Numbered from the stretch's first letter, positions 24,809 through 33,975 are shown. The stretch: DNA of 64,000 bases from Oceanococcus sp051252075 (GCA_051252075.1 JBPOFU010000002.1:1-64000); one strand, 5' to 3'. Notes: generated by a model not told the origin, from the sequence alone. Numbers and translations: made by a program.

Positions 24809-27412
24809 CTAGATTCCCAATTTGTCTTGCACAAAGTCGGTCACGCTGGCCAAAGCTGCTGCTAGGTTTTCCGGCTGATTGCCACCGGCCTGCGCCATAT
24901 CAGGTCGACCACCACCTTTACCGCCGATTTGCCCGGCAACGTGATTGACCAACTCTCCCGCCTTAACTGCTTTCGTCTGGTCGTCGCTCACACCGACGGT
25001 TAACGCCACCTTTTGCCCGTTCACCGCGGCCAGCACGATCACCGCGCTACCCAAGCGGTTTTTCAAATCATCGACCATTTCACGCAATGCTTTTCCATCC
25101 ACGCCATCCAGCGCTGCTGCAACCAGCTTCAACGGACCAATTTGCAGCGCCGAGTCGGCTAAGTCGCCCCCTTGCTGAGCGCCCATGTCTTGCTTGAGCT
25201 TTTTCAGCTCTTTTTCCAATTCGCGCTGGCGCTCTAAGGTTTGATCCAACCGCGCAGTTACTCCATCGCGCGAGGATTTCAGCCGCCCAGCAAACTCATC
25301 CACCAAGCGATCAGTTTCGCGCGCCCAAGCCAATGCGCCCAAGCCGGTTACCGCCTCAATCCGACGCACGCCTGCAGCGACCCCGGCTTCACTAATAATT
25401 TTGAACAGACCAATATCGCCGCTGCGCTGCACATGGGTGCCGCCACACAGCTCGCAGGATGTTTGCCCCAAACGCATCACCCGCACGGTTTCACCGTATT
25501 TCTCGCCAAACAGCGCCATGGCACCACCATCGACGGCATCTTGGTAACTGCTGACTTTGGTTTCGGCCGCATGGTTGGCCAGAATTTCCGCGTTCACCCG
25601 ACTCTCTACCTCGATGACTTCGTCGGCGCTCATGGCCTGCAAGTGAGCAAAATCGAAACGCAAACGATCGGGCGCTACCAAGGATCCTTTCTGCTGTACA
25701 TGCCCACCCAGCACATTACGCAAGGCAGCGTGCAATAAATGCGTCGCACTGTGATTACGAATAATGTCAGCACGGCGCGCCTCATCGACCTTCGCCTCCA
25801 CGGCATCGCCAGCTTTCAGTTCGCCCTCTAGCAGACGCCCGATATGCAAGATGGCACCTGCATTGTCTTTGCGCGTATCGCCGACTTCAAAGCGAGCCGA
25901 CCCGGCAAGCAAAACCCCGGTGTCGCCAACCTGGCCGCCCGATTCTGCGTAAAACGGCGTGCTGGCCAAAATAACCATGCCGTCTTGCCCTGCGCTTAAG
26001 CTGTCTACAGGCTTTCCGTCACGCAGCAATGCTTGCACTTTTTCTTGTGCAGCCAACTGTTCATAACCGACAAATTCGCTGGCTTGCTCAACGCCGGCAT
26101 TGAGGCCATCAGCCACGCCAAAACGGCTGGCGGCACGCGCGCTTTCACGCTGCTGTTTCATAGCAGCCTCAAAACCCTCGACATCGACGGTCAAATTGCG
26201 CTCACGCGCCACATCTTGGGTTAAGTCCAGCGGAAAACCATAGGTGTCGTAAAGCTTGAATACCGTCTCGCCATCCAGGCAGCCATCGGCCTGCTCGCAG
26301 GCCGTGTCTAGCAATTTCATACCCTGATCCAGGGTTTCAGCAAAGCGTTCTTCTTCTTGCCGTATGACTTGCTCTACAAAAGCCTGCTGCTTGCTTAGCT
26401 CTGGATAGGCTTGGCCCATCTCTGCCACCAAGGCCGGCACCAAACGGTGGAAGAAGCTACCTTCTATACCCAGCTGGAAACCGTGACGGATTGCACGGCG
26501 CAAGATACGGCGCAAAACCGAGCCCCGCCCTTCATTGCTTGGCAAAACGCCATCCACAATCAAAAAAGAGCAGGCGCGAATGTGATCCGCCAAGACGCGT
26601 AGTGAGCGGTTTTCTGCATCGGCTTGTGGCGCCAGTTCGCGCACGGCTGTGAGCAAATTGACGAATTGGTCGGTGTCGTAATTGTCGTGTACATGCTGCA
26701 TAACCGCAGCCACGCGCTCCAAACCCATGCCAGTATCGACAGAAGGTTTAGGCAGCGGCGTTAACGTGCCATCAGCAGCGCGATCGTACTGCATAAACAC
26801 CAAGTTCCAGATTTCGATGAAACGATCACCGTCTTCTTCCGGTGTTCCCGGCGGACCACCGGCAATGTCTGGCCCATGGTCGTAGAAAATCTCGCTGCAA
26901 GGTCCGCAGGGCCCGGTATCACCCATTTGCCAGAAATTGTCTTTGGCCCCTATGCGCGCCAATTTGGCGGGGTCCACGCCCATCTCTTGCAACCAAATCG
27001 CTTCGGCTTCGTCATCTTTTTCAAACACGGTAATGAACAACTTGTCGGCGGGCAGGCCCAGTTCGACAGTCAAGAATTCCCAAGCAAACTGAATAGCTTC
27101 ACGCTTGAAATAATCACCAAAGCTGAAATTACCCAGCATTTCGAAAAAGGTGTGATGCCGCGCGGTATAACCGACATTTTCTAAATCGTTGTGCTTGCCA
27201 CCAGCGCGCACGCAGCGCTGGCTACTCACAGCACGCGTGTAAGAACGCTTTTCTTTGCCGAGAAACGCATCCTTGAACTGCACCATGCCCGCATTGGTAA
27301 ACAGCAAGGTGGCGTCATTGCCAGGCACCAGCGGGCTAGAAGCCACGGCCTGATGGCCTTTGCTTTCGAAGTAGCCGATAAATCGACGACGAATCTCGTT
27401 ACTGCTAATCAT
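24809..27412 (-). CDS. alaS: Alanyl-tRNA synthetase AlaS
   Basis: Class II synthetase charging tRNA-Ala. From M-I-S-S-N-E-I-R-R-R-F the length is 867 residues, as in the family. The N-terminal catalytic core carries the TNAGMVQFKD motif, the editing domain has H-S-A-T-H-L-L-H, the zinc motif C-E-L-C-G-G-T-H follows, and a C-terminal coiled-coil plus DHHA1-type domain with GGGRPDMAQAG is intact. The frame is open 31 codons further upstream, but family alignment puts the start at 27412 despite a poor ribosome site. Confidence 0.97.
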   Translation of the reverse strand: MISSNEIRRRFIGYFESKGHQAVASSPLVPGNDATLLFTNAGMVQFKDAFLGKEKRSYTRAVSSQRCVRAGGKHNDLENVGYTARHHTFFEMLGNFSFGDYFKREAIQFAWEFLTVELGLPADKLFITVFEKDDEAEAIWLQEMGVDPAKLARIGAKDNFWQMGDTGPCGPCSEIFYDHGPDIAGGPPGTPEEDGDRFIEIWNLVFMQYDRAADGTLTPLPKPSVDTGMGLERVAAVMQHVHDNYDTDQFVNLLTAVRELAPQADAENRSLRVLADHIRACSFLIVDGVLPSNEGRGSVLRRILRRAIRHGFQLGIEGSFFHRLVPALVAEMGQAYPELSKQQAFVEQVIRQEEERFAETLDQGMKLLDTACEQADGCLDGETVFKLYDTYGFPLDLTQDVARERNLTVDVEGFEAAMKQQRESARAASRFGVADGLNAGVEQASEFVGYEQLAAQEKVQALLRDGKPVDSLSAGQDGMVILASTPFYAESGGQVGDTGVLLAGSARFEVGDTRKDNAGAILHIGRLLEGELKAGDAVEAKVDEARRADIIRNHSATHLLHAALRNVLGGHVQQKGSLVAPDRLRFDFAHLQAMSADEVIEVESRVNAEILANHAAETKVSSYQDAVDGGAMALFGEKYGETVRVMRLGQTSCELCGGTHVQRSGDIGLFKIISEAGVAAGVRRIEAVTGLGALAWARETDRLVDEFAGRLKSSRDGVTARLDQTLERQRELEKELKKLKQDMGAQQGGDLADSALQIGPLKLVAAALDGVDGKALREMVDDLKNRLGSAVIVLAAVNGQKVALTVGVSDDQTKAVKAGELVNHVAGQIGGKGGGRPDMAQAGGNQPENLAAALASVTDFVQDKLGI

Positions 27413-27548
27413 GGCGAGGAACCGCGGAAAGGCACAACGGTTAAACCACCAACAAAGCGGCAACCGATTCTGTGTGCAAAATCGCGCGATATTACGCGAT
27501 TCCAAGGGTGCTTGGCGACCACTTGGCGTGGATTATCTATGGAAAACC

Positions 27549-28040
27549 CTAGCCAGAACCAACCCGTTCATTGGCCCGCTGCTCAAAGCAGCGTATTGCC
27601 GTATCGATGTGCTCGCTGTGAAATCCGCGCTGATAAAGCTTCTGCCGACACTTCAGCAGCAGGTTTTTATCATCGCCGCGCAGCATGCGTGACAGCGCGA
27701 AATCACAAGACTGCTGCCAATCCACTTCGTCTTGTGCAATCGCCTCTTCAATGTCCGTGGGCTGCACGCCTTTGCTTTGTAGCTCTGCCTGCAGCCAACG
27801 CGGCCCCCGCCCTTGACTCGCCCGATGGCGCACCATGGCTGCAGCGTAGCGGGAAGGGTTTAACCAATCCCGCGCCAGCAATTCAGCCATGGCCTCATCC
27901 AGCGTCTCTGATGAAAAGCCTTTGCGCTGAAGCTTTTGCCTCAGCTCACGCTCGGCATGCTCACGTCTAGCGAGCAAACCTGCCGCAGCCTCACATGCTG
28001 CGGCACGCGTGTCTTCAAACGGCTTCTTCGACCGCTTCAT
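27549..28040 (-). CDS. recX: RecA regulator RecX
   Basis: A 163-residue all-helical protein with the three tandem three-helix repeats of RecX (R-E-H-A-E-R-E-L-R-Q-K-L near residue 27, then G-P-R-W-L-Q-A-E-L near 80, then K-L-Y-Q-R-G-F near 135). RecX binds inside the RecA filament groove and limits its activity. It overlaps the end of recA by 26 nt, so its translation is probably coupled to recA. Confidence 0.93.
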   Translation of the reverse strand: MKRSKKPFEDTRAAACEAAAGLLARREHAERELRQKLQRKGFSSETLDEAMAELLARDWLNPSRYAAAMVRHRASQGRGPRWLQAELQSKGVQPTDIEEAIAQDEVDWQQSCDFALSRMLRGDDKNLLLKCRQKLYQRGFHSEHIDTAIRCFEQRANERVGSG

Positions 28041-29049
28041 CTACATCAGATTTAGCCACCCGAGGCGGAAGGACAATCGCACGAATCTGCCGCTCAAGCT
28101 CATCGCGCATCTCTGGGTTCTCTTTTAGGAATTGACGGGCATTGTCCTTACCTTGGCCGATGCGGTCACCCTTGCAGCTATACCAAGAGCCGGATTTTTC
28201 AACCAAATTGTGTTCTACGCCCAAGTCGATCAGCTCGCCCTCTAGCGAGGTGCCCTCGCCGTACAGAATTTCAAACTCGGACTGTTTGAATGGCGGCGCC
28301 ATCTTGTTCTTGACGATTTTCACACGCGTCTCGTTACCGATGATTTCAGCGCCCTTTTTAACGGCACCGATTCTGCGTATGTCCATTCGCATCGAAGCGT
28401 AAAACTTCAGTGCGTTGCCACCGGTGGTGGTTTCAGGTGAGCCAAACATGACCCCGATCTTCATCCGAATCTGATTGATGAAGATCACCGCGGTATTGGT
28501 ACGCTTGATATTGCCGGTCAGCTTACGCAGCGCCTGACTCATTAAACGAGCCTGTAGGCCCATGTGGCTATCGCCCATCTCGCCTTCGATCTCGGCCTTG
28601 GGGACCAGCGCGGCAACCGAATCAACAACGACGAGCTGCACTGCCCCGGAGCGCACCAGCATGTCGGCGATCTCCAGCGCTTGCTCACCGTTATCAGGCT
28701 GACTCACCAACAGCTCGTCGAGATTGACGCCCAATTTTCCAGCGTACTCTGGGTCCAATGCATGCTCAGCATCGATGAAGGCACAGGTGCCGCCAGCCTT
28801 TTGGCACGCCGCGATGGCCTGCAGGGTGATGGTGGTCTTACCGGAAGATTCAGGACCGTATATTTCGGAAACCCTACCGGCGGGGAATCCACCAATACCG
28901 GTTGCGGCATCCAGCATGATGCTTCCGGTGGAAATAGCGGGCACATCGAGCACTGCGTTCTCACCCAAGCGCATCACTGAGCCTTTACCAAACTGCTTTT
29001 CTATTTGGCCCAATGCGGCGGCAAGCGCCTTTTTGCGAGTCTCATCCAT
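28015..29049 (-). CDS. recA: Recombinase RecA
   Basis: ATP-dependent strand-exchange protein and co-protease for LexA. 344 residues with Walker A GPESSGKT (65-72), Walker B LVVVDSVAAL, the L2-region GNALKFYASMRMDIRR segment and an acidic C-terminal tail (V-D-E-A-V-E-E-A-V). It lies 28 bp after the pncC-like gene; I saw no CTG-N10-CAG LexA-type box in that gap nor in the 160 bp upstream of the pncC-like gene. Confidence 0.98.
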   Translation of the reverse strand: MDETRKKALAAALGQIEKQFGKGSVMRLGENAVLDVPAISTGSIMLDAATGIGGFPAGRVSEIYGPESSGKTTITLQAIAACQKAGGTCAFIDAEHALDPEYAGKLGVNLDELLVSQPDNGEQALEIADMLVRSGAVQLVVVDSVAALVPKAEIEGEMGDSHMGLQARLMSQALRKLTGNIKRTNTAVIFINQIRMKIGVMFGSPETTTGGNALKFYASMRMDIRRIGAVKKGAEIIGNETRVKIVKNKMAPPFKQSEFEILYGEGTSLEGELIDLGVEHNLVEKSGSWYSCKGDRIGQGKDNARQFLKENPEMRDELERQIRAIVLPPRVAKSDVDEAVEEAV

Positions 29050-29077
29050 TTTTGTCTGCCTGTTGCTTAATGAGGGA

Positions 29078-29608
29078 TTATCTCAGATTCATGCTGTCGA
29101 CGGCCAAATCATTGGCCTGTAGTGCCGTCAATAATTGCTGCAAAACCTGCGTTGTGACCTGCTCGCGTAGAGATAGCCGCGAGCCTGTCAATGTCAGTTG
29201 CTGGCAAGCCACACTGCGCACTTGCCCTACCCCAATCATTACGAGACCCACCGGTTTTTCCGGACTGCCGCCCCCTGGCCCATAGACGCCAGACTCCACA
29301 AGCACCCAATCGGATCCACTGATCTGTAGGCCACGCTGCGCCATCGCGCTGACCGATGGCGCGCTCACCGCGCCATATTGCTGCAGCAGTTTGGGCCTCA
29401 AACCTAAAACATCGGTTTTAATGCGATCGTGATAGCAATTCAAGCCACCCAACAGCCACGCTGATGCGCCTGCTGCAGCCGACAGCCGTGCTTGCACAGC
29501 GCCACCGGCGCTGGCCTCTATAACGAACAGTGTTTGCTGCCGCGCGAGCAGGGTTTCCGCTAGCTGCGCCACCAATGGATCACTAATCGACTGATGAATT
29601 TCAGACAT
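29078..29608 (-). CDS. CinA C-terminal-domain protein (PncC-like), altered active site
   Basis: A 176-residue stand-alone CinA C-terminal domain, the family of nicotinamide-nucleotide amidase PncC. Recognisable parts are the G-A-S-A-W-L-L-G-G-L-N-C-Y segment, the conserved Lys (K64 in D-R-I-K-T-D) and the G-P-G-G-G-S-P-E-K-P-V-G loop. The usual A-E-S-C-T-G-G motif, whose Ser is the nucleophile, is here I-E-A-S-A-G-G (residues 30-36), so Ser is Ala and Cys is Ser. It may be inactive or use the neighbouring Ser. The start at 29608 is the first ATG; a TTG four codons earlier is possible. A cinA-type gene before recA is a common order. Confidence 0.85.
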   Translation of the reverse strand: MSEIHQSISDPLVAQLAETLLARQQTLFVIEASAGGAVQARLSAAAGASAWLLGGLNCYHDRIKTDVLGLRPKLLQQYGAVSAPSVSAMAQRGLQISGSDWVLVESGVYGPGGGSPEKPVGLVMIGVGQVRSVACQQLTLTGSRLSLREQVTTQVLQQLLTALQANDLAVDSMNLR

Positions 29609-29771
29609 GAGCGCGCACAAAAAAGATAAGCCGATGAAAAATGGAATCGAGCAAAGCCGCTATCACCTTGTTTCCGAATAAAAACATGCTACGACATAAA
29701 AGCAGCAGCGGTCCGAGTGATTCGATTGCGGCATCACTTGGTAGCATACGCCGTTTTGCAGCAGCCCCGAC

Positions 29772-32327
29772 GTGAGTTCAGACCTTAGCGCGCACACCCC
29801 CATGATGCAGCAGTTCCATGCTCTGAAAGCCGAGCATCCGGATGAATTGCTGTTTTATCGCATGGGCGATTTTTACGAGTTGTTTTACGACGACGCGAAA
29901 AAAGTGGCCAAGCTGCTGGACCTCACTCTGACCACACGTGGTCAGTCCGCTGGGCAACCGATTCCCATGGCGGGGCTACCTCACCACGCCTACGAACAGT
30001 ACTTAGCGCGCTTGCTGCGCTTGGGCGAATCCGTCGCCATTGCCGAACAGTTTGGCGATCCCAGCGGCAAGGGGCCGATGGAACGCAAAATAGTGCGGGT
30101 GGTGACACCCGGCACGGTGACCGACGACGCTCTGATGGATGCGCGCCACGAAGCCACCCTTGCCGCCGCTACACAAATTGGCGATTGCCACGGCATTGCG
30201 CGCTTGGATTTGGCCAGCGGACGCTTTGTCATCGCTGAATTCTCTAGCGCCGCTGCGCTATTGCAAGACATGGCAACCGCTCCGCCGGCGGAGCTGCTCA
30301 TCAGCGACACCACAGCCGATCCACAACTCAAACATAACACCGCCTTACGCCACCGCCCCGACTGGCACTTCGAACTCAGCAGTGCGCGCAAGCTGGTGCT
30401 ACAGCAATTTCGTGCCCACGACCTAAAAGGCTTTGGTTGTGACGATTGCAGCGCGGGCATCGCGGCCGCAGGCGCCCTACTGCAATACCTACGCGACACC
30501 CAGAAACAAGAACTTCCACACATCAATGGTCTGCGCTTACAACAGCCAGAGCAATTGCTGCGCATAGACCCCAATAGCCGGCGCAATTTGGAACTGGAAG
30601 CCAGCGCCAGCGGCGAGCGCCAACACAGCTTGTTGGGATTACTCGACACCACGGCCTGCGGGATGGGCAGCCGCCTGATGCAACGCTGGCTGCGCGCACC
30701 AATACGCGACCACAGCACCTTGAAAGCACGCTACCAAGCCATAGATGCGCTGCAAGCCGGGCACTCCCACGAAGACTTGCACGGCCTGATTCGGCAGCTC
30801 TCGGATATCGAACGCATCACCACTCGGGTCGCGCTGCGCAGCGCCCGCCCGCGCGATCTGTCCGGTTTGGCTCGCTCTTTGGCCCTGCTGCCTGACATTG
30901 CAAAGCTACTACCTGCCGCGAAACGCTTGGATGAATTGGCGGACTGCTTGGGCAACTACCCTGATTTGGCGCACTACCTGAGCGGCGCGATTGAAGCTGA
31001 GCCACCGCTATTGATGCGTGATGGCGGCGTGATCCGCCGAGGCTTTGATGCTGAATTGGATGAATTGCGTGATTTGGCCAGCCATTCCGCCGATTATTTG
31101 CGCGCCCTGGAGCTGCGTGAACGCGAAAGCACCGGCGTAGACGGTTTGAAAGTTGGTTACAACCGCGTTCACGGCTACTACATTGAATTGCCGCGCAGCC
31201 GCTCCGCCGATGCGCCAGCGCACTACACCCGGCGACAAACGCTAAAGAATGCTGAGCGCTACATCACCGAAGAACTGAAAGGCTTCGAAGACAAGATTTT
31301 GTCAGCCAAAGAGCGCTCTTTGATTCGTGAGAAGCATTTGTGGGAACAAGTGCTGGATAGCCTGCAACCGCAATTGCCAGCACTACAAGCCAGTGCCGAA
31401 GCAGTGGCAGAAATCGACGTGCTAGCCAGTTTGGCTGAACGTGCCAACACGCTGAATTGGGTGGCACCTCAGCTATCCGACGACACCCGCATACACATCG
31501 TTGGCGGCCGTCACCCCGTCGTCGAAGCCCTCAATCCAAACAGCTTTGTGCCGAATGATTTGGAGCTGGATGAAACTCATCGCATGCTCATCATTACCGG
31601 ACCCAACATGGGCGGTAAATCAACCTTTATGCGTCAATGCGCGCTGATTGTGCTGCTCGCCCATATTGGCAGCCATGTTCCAGCGCAAAGCGCTGAGATC
31701 GGTGCAGTCGATCGTATCTTTACCCGTATCGGTGCCGGCGATGATCTCAGCAGCGGACGCTCAACCTTTATGGTTGAAATGCAGGAAACTGCCGAGATTT
31801 TGCACAACGCCAGCCCACAATCCTTGGTTTTGATGGATGAAATTGGGCGCGGCACCGGCACCTATGACGGCTTGTCTTTGGCCCAAGCCAGTGCCGAAGA
31901 ATTGGCCAGCAAGGTGGGCTGCTTCACTTTATTTGCCACCCATTATTTCGAACTCACCGGGCTGGCACAAAACAACCCAGGGCTACAGAACATTCATCTG
32001 GATGCGACTGAGCATGGCGATGAACTGATCTTTTTGCATCGCGTGAAACCCGGCCCTGCTAGTCGCAGCTATGGCTTGCAAGTGGCCCGCTTGGCCGGCA
32101 TACCGGCTCCAGTAATCAAACGCGCACAAGCGCGCTTGCAGCAACTGGAAGCGATGAGTCAGAACGAAGTCGGGCCAGCGCCGCAAATGTCGCTATTCCA
32201 AGCCGGCACCGCTGAGCCCGAACTCAGCAAGCTCCAAAAAGCACTAGAAGAGATAGAGCCCGACAGTCTCAGCCCGCGGCAAGCGCTGGAAAGCTTGTAC
32301 GCGCTCAAAAAACTGCTAGCTGATTAA
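29772..32327 (+). CDS. mutS: DNA mismatch repair protein MutS
   Basis: Recognises mismatches and recruits MutL. 851 residues, normal length. The mismatch-wedge motif GDFYE includes F34 and E36 (with M-G-D before it), and the ATPase domain carries Walker A G-P-N-M-G-G-K-S at 610-617, M-D-E-I-G-R-G-T and F-A-T-H-Y-F-E-L. The GTG start at 29772 gives the family N-terminus with S-A-H-T-P-M-M-Q-Q. The 3' end shows the beta-clamp-like Q-M-S-L-F motif near residue 812. It diverges from the pncC-recA unit. Confidence 0.97.
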   Translation: MSSDLSAHTPMMQQFHALKAEHPDELLFYRMGDFYELFYDDAKKVAKLLDLTLTTRGQSAGQPIPMAGLPHHAYEQYLARLLRLGESVAIAEQFGDPSGKGPMERKIVRVVTPGTVTDDALMDARHEATLAAATQIGDCHGIARLDLASGRFVIAEFSSAAALLQDMATAPPAELLISDTTADPQLKHNTALRHRPDWHFELSSARKLVLQQFRAHDLKGFGCDDCSAGIAAAGALLQYLRDTQKQELPHINGLRLQQPEQLLRIDPNSRRNLELEASASGERQHSLLGLLDTTACGMGSRLMQRWLRAPIRDHSTLKARYQAIDALQAGHSHEDLHGLIRQLSDIERITTRVALRSARPRDLSGLARSLALLPDIAKLLPAAKRLDELADCLGNYPDLAHYLSGAIEAEPPLLMRDGGVIRRGFDAELDELRDLASHSADYLRALELRERESTGVDGLKVGYNRVHGYYIELPRSRSADAPAHYTRRQTLKNAERYITEELKGFEDKILSAKERSLIREKHLWEQVLDSLQPQLPALQASAEAVAEIDVLASLAERANTLNWVAPQLSDDTRIHIVGGRHPVVEALNPNSFVPNDLELDETHRMLIITGPNMGGKSTFMRQCALIVLLAHIGSHVPAQSAEIGAVDRIFTRIGAGDDLSSGRSTFMVEMQETAEILHNASPQSLVLMDEIGRGTGTYDGLSLAQASAEELASKVGCFTLFATHYFELTGLAQNNPGLQNIHLDATEHGDELIFLHRVKPGPASRSYGLQVARLAGIPAPVIKRAQARLQQLEAMSQNEVGPAPQMSLFQAGTAEPELSKLQKALEEIEPDSLSPRQALESLYALKKLLAD

Positions 32328-32344
32328 GTCAGATCGGCTATGAG

Positions 32345-32396
32345 CTCGCGCAAAGATCGCCAAGGTCAAAATCATTCTTTGCGATCTAGGCGCGAG
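32345..32396. repeat. Dispersed long palindrome, copy 1
   Basis: An imperfect inverted repeat with outer arms CTCGCGC / GCGCGAG and inner AGATCGC / GCGATCT blocks around a short AT-rich centre. A related element is at 59506-59560. It lies between the convergent ends of mutS and cysC, where it could terminate both transcripts or stabilise mRNA ends in the way of REP elements. Confidence 0.7.
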
Positions 32397-32416
32397 AAAA
32401 ACGCAGGTCAATAAAA

Positions 32417-33010
32417 CTAGGCTTTGGTCTTTTCCACTACGAATTGCGTCAACTGCTCTAAGCATGCGCTGAAGGTTTCTGCGGTATCGACCACTAAGGC
32501 TGCGTTTTCAGGCTCTTCATAAGGCGCAGAAATACCAGTGAATTCCGGAATCTCTCCGGCACGCGCTTTCTTGTACAAGCCTTTAGGATCACGCTGCTCG
32601 CACATCGCCACATCGGCTTTGACATAGATCTCATAGAAGTTATCGCCTGCCGCTTTACGCGCGCGCTCACGATCTTCACGGTAGGGCGAAATGAACGCAG
32701 TTATGCAAATCTGGCCCGCTTGTGCCATCAAATTGCTGACTTCACCGATGCGACGAATATTTTCCGTGCGATCTTCTGGGGAAAAACCCAAATCGCTGTT
32801 CAGGCCAAAACGCACATTGTCACCATCTAACACATAGGCCTGTTTGCCCATTTCGTGCAGCTCCCGCTCCAAGGCCATACCCAGTGTGGATTTACCCGAG
32901 CCGGACAAACCTGTCAGCCAAATAACAGCACCCTTGTGCCCATTTTTAGCAGCCCGTTCACCGGCACTGACTGTGTGGCTGACCTTGGTCAGATTCTTGT
33001 CGTTGGACAT
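32417..33010 (-). CDS. cysC: Adenylylsulfate (APS) kinase CysC
   Basis: Phosphorylates APS to PAPS in sulfate assimilation or for sulfotransferases. 197 residues with P-loop GLSGSGKST (34-42), D-G-D-N-V-R, the F-I-S-P-Y-R segment and the G-L-Y-K-K-A-R motif. The ATG at 33010 has an AGGAAG ribosome site; a longer frame exists without support. No cysN, cysD or sulfotransferase gene is adjacent, so its partner ATP sulfurylase must be elsewhere. Confidence 0.95.
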   Translation of the reverse strand: MSNDKNLTKVSHTVSAGERAAKNGHKGAVIWLTGLSGSGKSTLGMALERELHEMGKQAYVLDGDNVRFGLNSDLGFSPEDRTENIRRIGEVSNLMAQAGQICITAFISPYREDRERARKAAGDNFYEIYVKADVAMCEQRDPKGLYKKARAGEIPEFTGISAPYEEPENAALVVDTAETFSACLEQLTQFVVEKTKA

Positions 33011-33141
33011 GAGACTTCCTGTTTCAAATGCGAATTGTGGCCACGACCGCGTGGCGCAAAAGACGCGCATGATAGCGAACCCTGCAGTATTTTCGCATTA
33101 GAAGCCTTATAACAGGTGTCTGTTTGCCATCCTTTACACGC

Positions 33142-33195
33142 AGTCATTGCGCCCGCTAACAAGTCATTGCATAGTTGTGAAGTGTCTGTCACAAC
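33142..33195. promoter_or_regulatory. Candidate operator region upstream of the Mrp operon
   Basis: Two 9-bp direct repeats AGTCATTGC start 20 bp apart (33142 and 33162), followed by a perfect 7-bp inverted repeat GTTGTGA-N8-TCACAAC (33174-33195). This lies 30-85 bp before mrpE and also upstream of the divergent cysC. Spacing of two helical turns and the palindrome suggest protein binding; the factor is unknown. Confidence 0.4.
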
Positions 33196-33226
33196 AACTT
33201 GGCACAGCGGATCTCTGGGGAAATTC

Positions 33227-33697
33227 ATGTACGTAACTAGCTTATTAAGCAGCCTAGCGCTGTTTTGGATGCTGCTCTCAGGGCATACGGACAGCTTGCT
33301 ACTGAGCCTAGGCGCCATCTCTTGCCTGTTCACCGCCTGGCTTTGTCGGCGCATGGACATCGTCGACCATGAAAGCCACCCCCACCAGATCGGCCCTTTT
33401 ATGCCTCGGTATTGGGCATTGCTCACCTTAGAGACACTGAAATCCAACTGGCAAACCGCGCTGGCGGTGCTGATGCCAGGACGTGTTGCGCCGGTTACCG
33501 CCTATATTGCAACACCATTACAACAGGATGTGGTGAACGCGACCTTGGCCAATTCGATTACATTGACGCCAGGCACTTTGACCTTGGATGTGCAAAAAGA
33601 CCGCATGCGCATTCACGCTTTGTCTGCAGAATTCATGGACGATTTACGCCAAGGCGGCATGATTGAACGCGCCAAAAAACTGGACGACGCATGTTAA
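33227..33697 (+). CDS. mrpE: Mrp-type cation/proton antiporter subunit E
   Basis: A 156-residue protein with two or three N-terminal membrane helices and a soluble C-terminal domain carrying the family pattern A-N-S-I-T-L-T-P-G-T-L-T-L-D. MrpE is a structural subunit of the multi-subunit Na+/H+ antiporter. The ATG at 33227 has a GGGG-type ribosome site; 37 upstream in-frame codons are not needed. First gene of a ten-gene operon with overlapping ends. Confidence 0.9.
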   Translation: MYVTSLLSSLALFWMLLSGHTDSLLLSLGAISCLFTAWLCRRMDIVDHESHPHQIGPFMPRYWALLTLETLKSNWQTALAVLMPGRVAPVTAYIATPLQQDVVNATLANSITLTPGTLTLDVQKDRMRIHALSAEFMDDLRQGGMIERAKKLDDAC

Positions 33698-33975
33698 CGG
33701 CAGCCCTCATCGGCGTGCTAATAGCCATGCTTTTGGCACTGCTGCGCGCCCTGCTTGGGCCCAGCGTGTATGACCGTATACTCGCGGCCAACAGTTTTGG
33801 AACCAAAACCGTGCTGTTCATTGCCGTTATTGGTTTTGTCGATGGCCGCCCAGAATTTCTCGACATTGCCTTGGTTTACGCGCTGATCAACTTCATCGGC
33901 ACCGTGGCCATCCTAAAATTCATGCATTTTCGCGACATGGGCTATGGCCTGATCAATCGAGACGAACGCGCATGA
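33691..33975 (+). CDS. mrpF: Mrp-type cation/proton antiporter subunit F
   Basis: A 94-residue, three-helix membrane protein with the family signature G-P-S-V-Y-D-R-I-L-A-A-N and a following G-D/F-V-D-x-R-x-x-F-L-D-I-A-L-V-Y-A pattern. It overlaps mrpE by 7 nt and mrpG by 4 nt (ATGA). Confidence 0.9.
   Translation: MLTAALIGVLIAMLLALLRALLGPSVYDRILAANSFGTKTVLFIAVIGFVDGRPEFLDIALVYALINFIGTVAILKFMHFRDMGYGLINRDERA

Noticed and set aside
27191..27970. 259-codon open frame on the plus strand across the alaS start and recX
   Set aside because: It lies antisense to two well-identified genes, has no recognisable domain or ribosome site, and its composition is that of a complementary-strand shadow.
29990..30718. 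242-codon open frame antisense within mutS
   Set aside because: Fully inside mutS, rich in Arg, Ser and Cys as expected of an antisense frame; no motif.
33174..33195. CRP/Vfr binding site
   Set aside because: The half-sites TGTGA and TCACA are separated by 8 bases instead of the 6 of the CRP consensus; kept only as an unassigned palindrome.
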